Shown: piece by piece, positions 1-7,206 of the stretch
How positions within the stretch are numbered: the first letter of the stretch is position 1
Layout of the letters: every line of letters starts with the position of its first letter
NCBI GenBank assembly: GCA_964448105.1
Contig: CAYUVK010000062.1
Span: 1-28,846 of the forward strand
Source of the DNA: CAVQBP01 sp964448105
Lineage (GTDB): Bacteria; Bacteroidota; Ignavibacteria; Ignavibacteriales; Ignavibacteriaceae
DNA length: 28,846 nucleotides
Reading direction: 5' to 3'
Notes under the pieces: model-generated
What the model was told of the DNA's origin: nothing
The model's database searches: none
The model's input: the letters and a program-made list of their open reading frames with translations, nothing else
Position numbers and translations under genes: made by a program

Positions 1-3
1 TTT

Positions 4-31
4 TTTCTAATGGCGGTCATTAGAAATTTTT
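4..31 (+). terminator. terminator-like hairpin at the left edge
   Basis: A 9-bp inverted repeat (TTTCTAATG at 4-12 and CATTAGAAA at 18-26, loop GCGGT) is followed by five T residues at 27-31. This is the layout of a rho-independent terminator for a plus-strand transcript entering from the left of the window. The stem is AT-rich, so it would be weak. No gene is visible to its left to confirm the role. Confidence 0.4.
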
Positions 32-445
32 CCTATTGACAAATCTGGGATAAATTTTATACTTCTCTTTATCTTTTCAAGGTTTTTTATAATGCTTTGC
101 AAATTCACCGAAATGAACGCCTAATAATTAAAGTGCCCGGTGCAAAATGGAAAGAATAAAATCAATTGTCGATAGAATATTGTGGTCCAAAATATTTCAT
201 ACTTACAATTGATTTTTGATAAAGATTTATCATAGATTTCTTATCAAAGGGCAGTTTAATAAGTATGTGTGTCATTTCGACCGAAGGGAGAAATCTTGCG
301 TTTTGAAAAGATTTCTCGGTCGAAGACTCCCTCGAAATGACACTTTCTTACTTTTTTAGAGACCCCTTCTTTAATTACTACTATAAACTGTACATTCCTT
401 ATTACAAAGATGAAAATTATTTAAAATAAAAATATAACTCACATG
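32..445. other. intergenic region without a gene
   Basis: I see no credible reading frame or RNA gene in this stretch of more than 400 bases. Its only clear structure is the palindromic element at 269-343. The rest is AT-rich. It lies downstream of pepF (minus strand) and to the right of a terminator-like hairpin, so it probably contains the 3' ends of both flanking transcripts. Confidence 0.5.
269..343. repeat. long interspersed palindrome (REP/MITE-like)
   Basis: The outer arms are a perfect 12-bp inverted repeat (GTGTCATTTCGA at 269-280 and TCGAAATGACAC at 332-343). The inner arms are a perfect 10-bp inverted repeat (GAGAAATCTT at 288-297 and AAGATTTCTC at 308-317). Between them lie imperfectly paired blocks (CGACCGAAGG and CGGTCGAAGACTCC). 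The element is richer in GC than its surroundings and sits about 100 bp past the pepF stop codon. Elements with a GTCATTTCGA...AGAAATCT core are, to my recollection, common dispersed extragenic repeats in Bacteroidota-type genomes. In this window it occurs once. It could also fold as an RNA hairpin that ends or stabilises the pepF transcript. Confidence 0.7.
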
Positions 446-2293
446 CTAAGATATTATCTTTTCCAATTCATCAAGAAGCTCATCCATTTTCCGGGTTGCA
501 GCAATTATTGGCTCTCCCGAATTCATATCTACTCCGGCGGATTTCAAAATATTAATTGAATAATCCGAGCTTCCCGATTTTAGAAAATTCAAATAATTAT
601 TTACAGCCGACTCCCCTTCATTTTTTACTTTCCTGGAAAGGAATTCTGAAGCGGCAAAGCCTGTTGCATACTGATATACATAAAAGTTATAATAGAAATG
701 AGGAATCCGCGCCCATGTATGCTCTTCCTCTTCATCAACAATCATTTCCGGTCCCCAGTATTTTTGGTAAATTGTTTTGTAATTTTTATTTAAGATCTCG
801 GAAGTCAGTGCAACCCCGTTTTCTGCCTGCTCATAAGCCCACATTTCAAATTCCGCAAACATTATCTGCCTGTAGAATGTAGTTGTTATATTGTTCAAGT
901 ATTTTTCAATTAAAAAAAGCTTTTCTTCCTTTTTCTCTGCATGTTCAATTAAGTAATCCAGCAAAAGCGCTTCATTGAAAGTCGAAGCTACTTCGGCAAG
1001 AAATATTGTATAATTTGCATACGGATACGGCTGTGTTTTGCCTGTATAATATGAATGCATATTATGCCCCATCTCATGGGTCAGAGTAAAAACATCATTT
1101 AAAAGATTTGCCCAATTCAGCAGAACATAAGGATGAACACCAAATGTAGTCCCCGAAGAATATGCTCCGCTTCTTTTATACTTAGTTTCATAAACATCAA
1201 TCCACCTGTTCTCAAAAGCATGCTTTATAGATGAAAGATAATCATCCCCTAAAAGAGCCAAAGATTTTAAAACAATTTCTTTTGCCTGCTCATAATCAAA
1301 CTTGTTCATAAAATTAGAAGAGAAAAGAGAAGCATATACATCATAAGGATGAAGCTCATCCAGATTAAGAATTTTCTTTTTTACTGCTGCCCATCTGTGG
1401 AGTGGCTTCAAATTTTCATTGCACGATTTTACCAGGTTATGATAAACCGAGACAGGTATATTATTAGCATCTAAAGAGGCTTCAAGAGCGGAATTATAAT
1501 TCCGGGCTTTTGCATTAAATATGTTTGTTTTTAAATTACTATTAAAAAGTACGGAATAAGTGTTCTCATAATTTTTAAAAGGGACAAAATAATTTTTAAA
1601 GAACCTCTTCCTGTAATCCCTGTCTTTTGAATACATTGCAGCATAGTAGCGTGAATGAGATATTTCTATTTCTTTCCCGTTTTCATCCTGCACTTTGGGA
1701 AACTGAATATCAGCATTAGTAAAAATTGTAAATACATTGTAAGGAATGGAGGTTGCTTCCCCTGCAAGAGCCAATATTTTTTCCTGCTCTTTAGATAATG
1801 TATGAGATTTTTCCCTAATTAAATTTTCAATGAAATGTTTATATACTTTTAGTTCCTCATTTGATGAAATCATATTAATTAATTTTTCATCTGGAATTAG
1901 TAATAATTCAGGCTTAATAAACGATCCGGCTGCTGACACTCTGGTATATAAATTTTTTATTCTGTCATCCATTGCTTGAAATTCTTGAATCCTCATATTG
2001 CTGTCTTTAGACAACATGGCATATAGATAAAGCCTTTCAAGCTTAATGCCCATTTCATTGTCGAACTTTAAACATTCGAGTAATTGTGCAGGGTCATTTG
2101 AAAGAGTCCCCTCAAATTTTTTATAGTTAGGAATGTTTTCTGAAACCCACTTAAAATCCTTTTCCCATACATTTTTGTCTTCATAAATATGCGAAAGATC
2201 CCATTTATATTTTTCTTCGATCATGGATCTTTCGGGAATCGAACTTGTTTCGGTATTTAAATAATATTTAAAAGTTTTATCCGTAAATAACAT
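446..2293 (-). CDS. pepF: oligoendopeptidase F (peptidase family M3B)
   Basis: This is a cytoplasmic zinc metallopeptidase that degrades short peptides. The M3 zinc site is complete: the HEMGH motif places His406 and His410 as ligands and Glu407 as the base, and Glu434 in FLAEVASTFNE fits the third ligand (numbered from the chosen start). The N-terminal KYKWDLSHIY segment is typical of the PepF subfamily, as is a length of about 615 residues. The frame can be extended to a TTG at 2311, but I prefer the ATG at 2293, which gives 615 residues and lies about 35 bases below a good promoter. An ATG at 2224, directly before the KYKWDL block and preceded by GAAAG, is a second possibility. No signal peptide is present. 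The gene appears to be transcribed alone; the next gene upstream ends with its own stop at 2382. Confidence 0.93.
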   Translation of the reverse strand: MLFTDKTFKYYLNTETSSIPERSMIEEKYKWDLSHIYEDKNVWEKDFKWVSENIPNYKKFEGTLSNDPAQLLECLKFDNEMGIKLERLYLYAMLSKDSNMRIQEFQAMDDRIKNLYTRVSAAGSFIKPELLLIPDEKLINMISSNEELKVYKHFIENLIREKSHTLSKEQEKILALAGEATSIPYNVFTIFTNADIQFPKVQDENGKEIEISHSRYYAAMYSKDRDYRKRFFKNYFVPFKNYENTYSVLFNSNLKTNIFNAKARNYNSALEASLDANNIPVSVYHNLVKSCNENLKPLHRWAAVKKKILNLDELHPYDVYASLFSSNFMNKFDYEQAKEIVLKSLALLGDDYLSSIKHAFENRWIDVYETKYKRSGAYSSGTTFGVHPYVLLNWANLLNDVFTLTHEMGHNMHSYYTGKTQPYPYANYTIFLAEVASTFNEALLLDYLIEHAEKKEEKLFLIEKYLNNITTTFYRQIMFAEFEMWAYEQAENGVALTSEILNKNYKTIYQKYWGPEMIVDEEEEHTWARIPHFYYNFYVYQYATGFAASEFLSRKVKNEGESAVNNYLNFLKSGSSDYSINILKSAGVDMNSGEPIIAATRKMDELLDELEKIIS

Positions 2294-2335
2294 AATGACG
2301 CATTGCCCCAATAATTGTTTTTTGAATAATTTTTA

Positions 2336-2367
2336 CAAATTTAGTTTATTTAATCAGGTATATCAAA
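2336..2367 (-). promoter_or_regulatory. Bacteroidota-type promoter for pepF
   Basis: Reading the minus strand, a TTTG (-33 type, complement of 2364-2367) is followed after exactly 20 bases by TAAATTTG (complement of 2336-2343). This matches the Bacteroidota -7 consensus TAnnTTTG and its usual spacing of about 17-23 bases. Transcription would begin near 2330, giving a short leader to the ATG at 2293. The match is by eye in an AT-rich region. Confidence 0.5.
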
Positions 2368-2381
2368 GATTTGTTTTACAT

Positions 2382-2708
2382 TTACTTCAAATAAATAAGT
2401 TTTTTTGTTATTGAAGCTGTACCGGTATTTAATCTATAAAAATAAACGCCTGCACTTAATCCGGATTTTAATCGAGATGGCTCGAATTCGATTTGATAAT
2501 CACCTGCGCTTTGTTTTTTATTAACCAAAGTAGCAACCTCGTTGCCCAATATATTATATACTTTTAAAGTAACTTTTGAATTTGTCGATATGGAATATTT
2601 GATAATCGTACTTGGATTAAAAGGATTCGGATAATTTTGATATAATTTAAATCCATTAATTTTTGTTTCAACTTGGTTTACACTTGTTGGAATTTGAGAA
2701 ATAAGTAT
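2382..2708 (-). other. T9SS type A C-terminal sorting domain, out of frame
   Basis: This open stretch of 108 codons has no start codon of its own. It encodes an intact type IX secretion sorting domain: LYQNYPNPFNPSTIIKY, then KVYNILGNEVATLV, GVYFYRL and a terminal KKLIYLK before the TAA at 2382. It is in the -1 frame relative to the secreted protein just upstream (start at 3472). The two frames meet at an A7 run, the complement of 2708-2714. Joined by a one-base slip at that run, the product would be about 363 residues with a signal peptide and a sorting domain, as expected for a T9SS cargo. Either a base has been lost from an A8 run (mutation or sequencing error) or the run is used for slippage. 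Confidence 0.85.
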
Positions 2709-3472
2709 TTTTTTGAACCGGGAATAAATTGAGTGCCAAAACCAATCCCGCTTAGATCAATCTTAGTTGACGGCATTATATCCTGGACAATCCATTGATT
2801 AGAAGCAATCCAAACCGTATCGCTTATCGTAAAAGAAGTTACAAGAATCGGTAAAACAGCGAGGTAAACTTTGACAATGTTATTATTGACAAATTTTTTG
2901 CAATTAATTTCCCCCATCTCTGTTGCAATATTTTGATCAGCTAAATGTATTCCTTGAATTTCAAAATTAACTTTTAACGGTATATTATTAAAAACAATCG
3001 AAGTATCAACCAAAAGAATGGGATAAGGGACATTTTCTGCTTGAGCAAACCTATAATAAGAAACCCATTCGCCTGTTTCATTGGTGGGAAGAGAATTCGG
3101 CAGACCGGTGCCGGAGCCTAATAAATTTATTAATGAATCTATATTAAAGAGCTTATAATATGTATAAGCATCACTTCCTTCTAAAGAAATAAATGTAGAA
3201 TCAGGCAACGGAATAAAAGGTGTTCCGGGAGAAAGACTTGCTTTTGATACAATAACATTTGCCGATTTCCCCTTATAATTTTGTGCAACAGCAAACGAAT
3301 CAATCCTATAATAGGCGATTGTTTGATTTTCATTATTTGCAGAATCAAGCGGGGTAATTTTATAATTCCATATATAACCGGAGACTGCAGGAAAATAAGA
3401 AGAAGCATCCTGCGCATATAAACTTATTCCGGCAAAAAATATAAAAATCAAAAATTTAATTGAATTTTTCAT
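2678..3472 (-). CDS. secreted protein of unknown function, sorting domain lost by frameshift
   Basis: The 264-residue product has a clear Sec signal peptide (positive start, hydrophobic stretch FLIFIFFAGIS, likely cleavage around residues 19-21, LYAQ). The start ATG at 3472 is preceded by an AGAGAG ribosome site. The mature part is beta-rich and begins YFPAVSGYIWNYK, a style seen in exported proteins of this lineage, but I do not recognise a catalytic motif. In this frame translation ends at 2678 with a short odd tail (YLFLKFQQV) after the A7 run at 2708-2714. The -1 frame continues straight into a full T9SS sorting domain. The native product is therefore probably a T9SS cargo of about 363 residues, and the gene as written is interrupted or uses frameshifting. 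It lies 33 bases after corA and may be co-transcribed with it. Confidence 0.75.
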   Translation of the reverse strand: MKNSIKFLIFIFFAGISLYAQDASSYFPAVSGYIWNYKITPLDSANNENQTIAYYRIDSFAVAQNYKGKSANVIVSKASLSPGTPFIPLPDSTFISLEGSDAYTYYKLFNIDSLINLLGSGTGLPNSLPTNETGEWVSYYRFAQAENVPYPILLVDTSIVFNNIPLKVNFEIQGIHLADQNIATEMGEINCKKFVNNNIVKVYLAVLPILVTSFTISDTVWIASNQWIVQDIMPSTKIDLSGIGFGTQFIPGSKKYLFLKFQQV

Positions 3473-3505
3473 AAAATCTCTCTTTTCTATTTTTAAATTT
3501 CTTTA

Positions 3506-4585
3506 TTAAAACCATCTTTTTTTCTTAAAAAATATTATTAATGATAGAGCAATAAAAATCATTAATCCCATAACGAATGGGTAGCCAAATGCCCAATCCA
3601 ATTCAGGCATATTCCACCTGCTTGCATCAGTTCTAAAGTTCATTCCGTAAATACCAACAATAAAAGTAAGCGGTATAAAAATAGTTGAAATTATTGTAAG
3701 CAGTTTAACTACTTCGTTCATCCTGTGGCTTGCATTTGAGAGATAGACTTCCAATAACCCATTAATAAACTCCCTGTAATTTTCAATAGTATCAATTATT
3801 TGTTTTACATGGTCGCTTAAATCCCTTAAATAAACAAATGTAGTTTTTTGAATAAATTGAAATTTTTCTTTTTCAATTGTAAAAATCATTTCTCTTAACG
3901 GCGATACTGCTCTTCTCAATTTTATTAATTCTTTTCTCAAAAGATGAATCTCTTCTAGTGATGATTCATCCGGCTGACTCAAAATTTGATCCTCTATATC
4001 TTCAATTCTTTCATCAAAACTCTCCAGGACGAAAAAATAATTATCAATAATCGAATCAAGTATTCTATATGCCAGGTAATCTTCACCGTATTTTCTTATA
4101 CGCCCCTTAGCAGTTCTTATTCTATCTCTTATCGGTTCGAATACATCTCCATTTTTTTCCTGGAATGTTATAATATAGCTTTTACCAATAATTATACTTA
4201 CCTGCTCAACATCTAAATTATTTAATTCACTAGTATAATTGATCATCTTAACAACCAGGAAAAGAAATTGCTCATAATCTTCAATTTTAGGGTTATGCGA
4301 AACATTTAAAATATCCTCCAAGACAAGAGGATGTATATCAAAAATATTTCCTACCTGATCAAGGATGTCTATATTATGAAGGCCTGTAATATTAATCCAT
4401 GTAACATTTGTATTCTCTTTATATTTCGATAATTCATTAATATCAGCAATCTTTGTTTCACTATAATTACCGGAATTGTAGTCGAATACGGTAATAGTAA
4501 CTTTATCCGTCTTCTTTTCCCCGGTGAAAATCAGGCTGCCGGGGGACATCCCTCTTTTCTTTTTTGAAAAATTAATTTTCATCAT
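3506..4585 (-). CDS. corA: CorA-family magnesium/cobalt transporter
   Basis: This is an inner-membrane divalent cation channel that imports Mg2+ (and Co2+ or Ni2+). The 359-residue protein shows the family plan: a large acidic, helical cytoplasmic domain, then two C-terminal membrane helices (about 291-312 and 334-353). The diagnostic YGMNF selectivity motif is at residues 313-317, at the end of the first helix, and the protein ends in a basic KKKRWF tail. The periplasmic loop contains TDASRWNMPELDW, in which MPEL is typical. The start is the first of two adjacent ATGs (4585 and 4582), with AAGG a few bases upstream. It lies 44 bases after the YdjM-like gene and 33 bases before the secreted-protein gene, suggesting one transcript. 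Confidence 0.95.
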   Translation of the reverse strand: MMKINFSKKKRGMSPGSLIFTGEKKTDKVTITVFDYNSGNYSETKIADINELSKYKENTNVTWINITGLHNIDILDQVGNIFDIHPLVLEDILNVSHNPKIEDYEQFLFLVVKMINYTSELNNLDVEQVSIIIGKSYIITFQEKNGDVFEPIRDRIRTAKGRIRKYGEDYLAYRILDSIIDNYFFVLESFDERIEDIEDQILSQPDESSLEEIHLLRKELIKLRRAVSPLREMIFTIEKEKFQFIQKTTFVYLRDLSDHVKQIIDTIENYREFINGLLEVYLSNASHRMNEVVKLLTIISTIFIPLTFIVGIYGMNFRTDASRWNMPELDWAFGYPFVMGLMIFIALSLIIFFKKKRWF

Positions 4586-4629
4586 AAAACCTTAATTATA
4601 CAATTAAAATATTGTTAGATAAAACATAA

Positions 4630-5532
4630 TCATATAATTTTAATTTTCTTTCTTCCAGCTAAAAAGATGCAGTTTAACCATAAGATTGCAGTAAAAGAAA
4701 TTCCTACCAGGGAAGCATCGTCCCTAAAGCTCGAATGGATATGATAATCTTCCACATAAATTTCATCCGGAGTAATAAATTTTCCTTTTATTGAGACTAA
4801 ACTTCTTTCCTTTAAGTTAAGATTCGCTGCTTTTATTTTCTCCTCCGCAAAAGTAGTTAAAAAATTTCCTGAAGAACCCGGGATATAATTAGCACGATCC
4901 AGTTCAATATACTTTCCTTCCCTCGTGCTGTAGTTCCTTAATGTTCTTACAAAATGATTATTATTCTGCTCGGGCATATTCAGCATAAAAAGCGGAAAGA
5001 TAAAATAAATTAATAAAAGTGAAAAAGATAAAATCATTTTTCTAAAATCCGGTACTATAAGATCAGATGATTCTTTTACCGCTTTTTTGTAATAAAAAAT
5101 AAAATAAAGTAATCCAAATGCAGTAATAATATAAGTAGGCAAGCTCTCCGGCCAAAAAAGATCGAAGCTGAGCAAATGCCAACTGAAAGGTGCAAACAGA
5201 TGAGTGCCGTTTGCCCATTTAATCTGTAATGGATCAAGCATTAAATGGAAAAAAGAGCTAAACACGAGAATAAAAAATACTCTCTTATAATGGATAGAAA
5301 ATAAAGATAGAGCCGCACTAAGTATTATACAAAAAAAGAAAGTAGCAAGGATTATGGAATAATCTCTCACATCATAAAGGTTAAATAAATTGGAAGCTCT
5401 AAGTATTCTTTGAATTATCCACGAGAAATCCGGTATTATACATCCAATGTATATCCATTTCAAATCGGCAAATTTGAAAATACTTTTAGTAGTTATTCCC
5501 TGAACACCGATATGTGCTAAAGTATTAGGCAT
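4630..5532 (-). CDS. YdjM/DUF457-like integral membrane protein, putative metal-dependent hydrolase
   Basis: The 300-residue protein has about six hydrophobic helices (for example around 58-77, 84-96, 133-147, 167-186 and the C-terminus). It carries the motif set of the YdjM/DUF457 membrane 'metal-dependent hydrolase' group: His7 in PNTLAHIG, Asp35 in GCIIPDFSW, and His95 and Asp99 in FFHLMLDPLQ, with further His residues in NGTHLFAPFSWHLL. These His and Asp residues would line a metal site at the membrane. The reaction is unknown for this family; the E. coli member is known mainly as an SOS-regulated protein. The start ATG at 5532 lies just below a heptad repeat array (5538-5572), and no clear ribosome site is visible, which is common in this phylum. 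It probably heads a unit with corA. Confidence 0.7.
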   Translation of the reverse strand: MPNTLAHIGVQGITTKSIFKFADLKWIYIGCIIPDFSWIIQRILRASNLFNLYDVRDYSIILATFFFCIILSAALSLFSIHYKRVFFILVFSSFFHLMLDPLQIKWANGTHLFAPFSWHLLSFDLFWPESLPTYIITAFGLLYFIFYYKKAVKESSDLIVPDFRKMILSFSLLLIYFIFPLFMLNMPEQNNNHFVRTLRNYSTREGKYIELDRANYIPGSSGNFLTTFAEEKIKAANLNLKERSLVSIKGKFITPDEIYVEDYHIHSSFRDDASLVGISFTAILWLNCIFLAGRKKIKII

Positions 5533-5537
5533 ATAGA

Positions 5538-5572
5538 AAAAGTCAAAAGTAAAAATTCAAAAGTCAAAATAT
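5538..5572. repeat. heptanucleotide tandem repeat, five degenerate units
   Basis: On the plus strand the sequence divides exactly into AAAAGTC, AAAAGTA, AAAATTC, AAAAGTC and AAAATAT: a 7-bp period with an invariant AAAA and a variable trinucleotide. The array ends six bases before the start codon of the YdjM-like gene (minus strand), so it covers the region where its ribosome site would be. It is one of three such arrays in this window. Confidence 0.7.
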
Positions 5573-5704
5573 ATAATTTTTCTTGAATTTTAATTTTAGA
5601 TTTGGGAAAAGAAGGTACTTATATATTATAAATGATTTTAGTTATCCTTTAATATAACTATTATCCAATTCTATTTGCAATATGAAGGATTATAATATTG
5701 ATTT

Positions 5705-5739
5705 ACAACAAACCACTTACAACTAACCACAAACAACTT
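5705..5739. repeat. heptanucleotide tandem repeat, five degenerate units
   Basis: The sequence divides into ACAACAA, ACCACTT, ACAACTA, ACCACAA and ACAACTT. The period is 7 bp (AC[AC]ACNN), with a 14-bp super-period because ACAAC and ACCAC alternate. It begins six bases past the gltD stop codon. The base composition (no G on this strand) differs from the surrounding DNA. Confidence 0.75.
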
Positions 5740-5745
5740 CCAGTT

Positions 5746-7206
5746 TTAGGCGGCTATTTCACTGGTTTCAATTTCCGCCATAAGTGCTTTATGAACAGAT
5801 GCAGCACACTTCCTGCCTTCAGCAATTGCCCAGACAATTAATGACTGTCCTCTTCTCATATCTCCGCAGGCAAATACCTTCTTCAAATTAGTCTGATGCG
5901 AAATTTCCGAATCTCCGAACTCAGCTTTAACATTACCCCGGTTGTCTAGTTCCAGACCAGCTTCTTGAAGTTCATTAATTAATCCATTATGAACCGGGTG
6001 AATAAAGCCGGCGGCAATTAACACTAGTTTAGCAGGCAATTCAAAATCAGTTCCCGGTATATCAATAAATTTTCCGTTCTCAAATTTTACTTCATTACAT
6101 TTTAAAGCTGTAATTTCACCTTTATCATTGCCAACAAATTCCTTTGTGTTAACGCTCCACCTTCTCGCGGCTCCTTCTTCCTGGCTTGAAGAAGTCCTGA
6201 GCATCATTGGATAATAAGGCCATGGAGTATTAAATGCTCTGTCTTTAGGCGGCTGGGGCAAAATCTCTAATTGAGTAATTGATTTAGCTCCCTGCCGGTT
6301 ACATGTTCCAATGCAATCAGAACCTGTATCTCCTCCTCCAATAACTACAACATTCTTCCCGGTTGCTAAAATTTGATTTAGAACTTTATCACCAGCATTA
6401 ACTCTATTTTGTTGCGGCAAGAATTCCATTGCGAAATGAATTCCTTTAAGTTCACGGCCGGGTATTTTAATATCGCGCGATTTTTCAGAACCGCCTGCTA
6501 AAACCACGGCGTCATATTTTTCTAATAAATTTTTTACCGGGATATCAACACCGACATTTACATTTGTAATGAACTCAACTCCTTCAATACCCATTTGTTC
6601 AACCCGACGATCGATAAGCCATTTTTCCATTTTAAAATCTGGGATTCCATATCTTAATAATCCGCCAACCTTATCATTCTTTTCATAAACAGTTACTGAA
6701 TGACCGGCCCTTACTAATTGCTGTGCAGCTGCCAATCCAGCCGGACCCGACCCAACTATTGCTACTTTTTTACCTGTAAGAATATAAGGCATTCTAGGCT
6801 TAACCCAGCCTTCTTCAAATCCTTTATCAACAATTGTTCTTTCAATTGATTTGATAGAAACAGGATCCTCATTTATTCCAAGAACACATGCTGATTCGCA
6901 GGGAGCCGGGCAAAGCCTCCCGGTAAATTCAGGGAAATTATTTGTAGAATGAAGATTTTCAACAGCATCTTTCCACTGTCCTTTATAAATTAGATCATTC
7001 CATTCGGGAATATAATTTTGAACCGGGCAGCCTGTATCTCCATGGCAAAAAGGAATACCGCAATCCATACATCTAGCTCCTTGAATTTTAGCATCTGCAG
7101 AAGAGAATCTTTTTTCAAATTCCTTAAAATGCCTGACACGTTCAGAGGCAGGTTCTTTTGATAAAGATGATCTTTTATATTCTTTAAACCCTGTAGGTTT
7201 GCCCAT
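5746..7206 (-). CDS. gltD: glutamate synthase (NADPH) small subunit
   Basis: GltD passes electrons from NAD(P)H through FAD and [4Fe-4S] clusters to the GltB subunit, which makes two glutamates from 2-oxoglutarate and glutamine in the cytoplasm. The N-terminal ferredoxin-like part has the two Cys groups (CMDCGIPFCHGDTGCP and LCPAPCESAC). FAD binding follows at VAIVGSGPAGLAAA and NAD(P)H binding at VVVIGGGDTGSDC, then the C-terminal ACGDMRRGQSLIVWAI flavin motif. I chose the ATG at 7206 (486 residues): MGKPTGF is the usual family start and it has a GGAGA ribosome site seven bases upstream. An in-frame ATG at 7227 exists but lacks this. The gene overlaps the end of gltB by 23 bases, indicating translational coupling. 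Confidence 0.97.
   Translation of the reverse strand: MGKPTGFKEYKRSSLSKEPASERVRHFKEFEKRFSSADAKIQGARCMDCGIPFCHGDTGCPVQNYIPEWNDLIYKGQWKDAVENLHSTNNFPEFTGRLCPAPCESACVLGINEDPVSIKSIERTIVDKGFEEGWVKPRMPYILTGKKVAIVGSGPAGLAAAQQLVRAGHSVTVYEKNDKVGGLLRYGIPDFKMEKWLIDRRVEQMGIEGVEFITNVNVGVDIPVKNLLEKYDAVVLAGGSEKSRDIKIPGRELKGIHFAMEFLPQQNRVNAGDKVLNQILATGKNVVVIGGGDTGSDCIGTCNRQGAKSITQLEILPQPPKDRAFNTPWPYYPMMLRTSSSQEEGAARRWSVNTKEFVGNDKGEITALKCNEVKFENGKFIDIPGTDFELPAKLVLIAAGFIHPVHNGLINELQEAGLELDNRGNVKAEFGDSEISHQTNLKKVFACGDMRRGQSLIVWAIAEGRKCAASVHKALMAEIETSEIAA

Noticed and set aside
556..882. Plus-strand open frame of 108 codons opposite pepF
   Set aside because: It lies wholly inside a well-supported metallopeptidase gene and has no recognisable motif, so it is an antisense shadow of that gene.
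2294..2311. TTG start for pepF that adds six residues
   Set aside because: No ribosome site, and the added residues are not family-like. The ATG at 2293 fits the promoter distance and the family N-terminus better.
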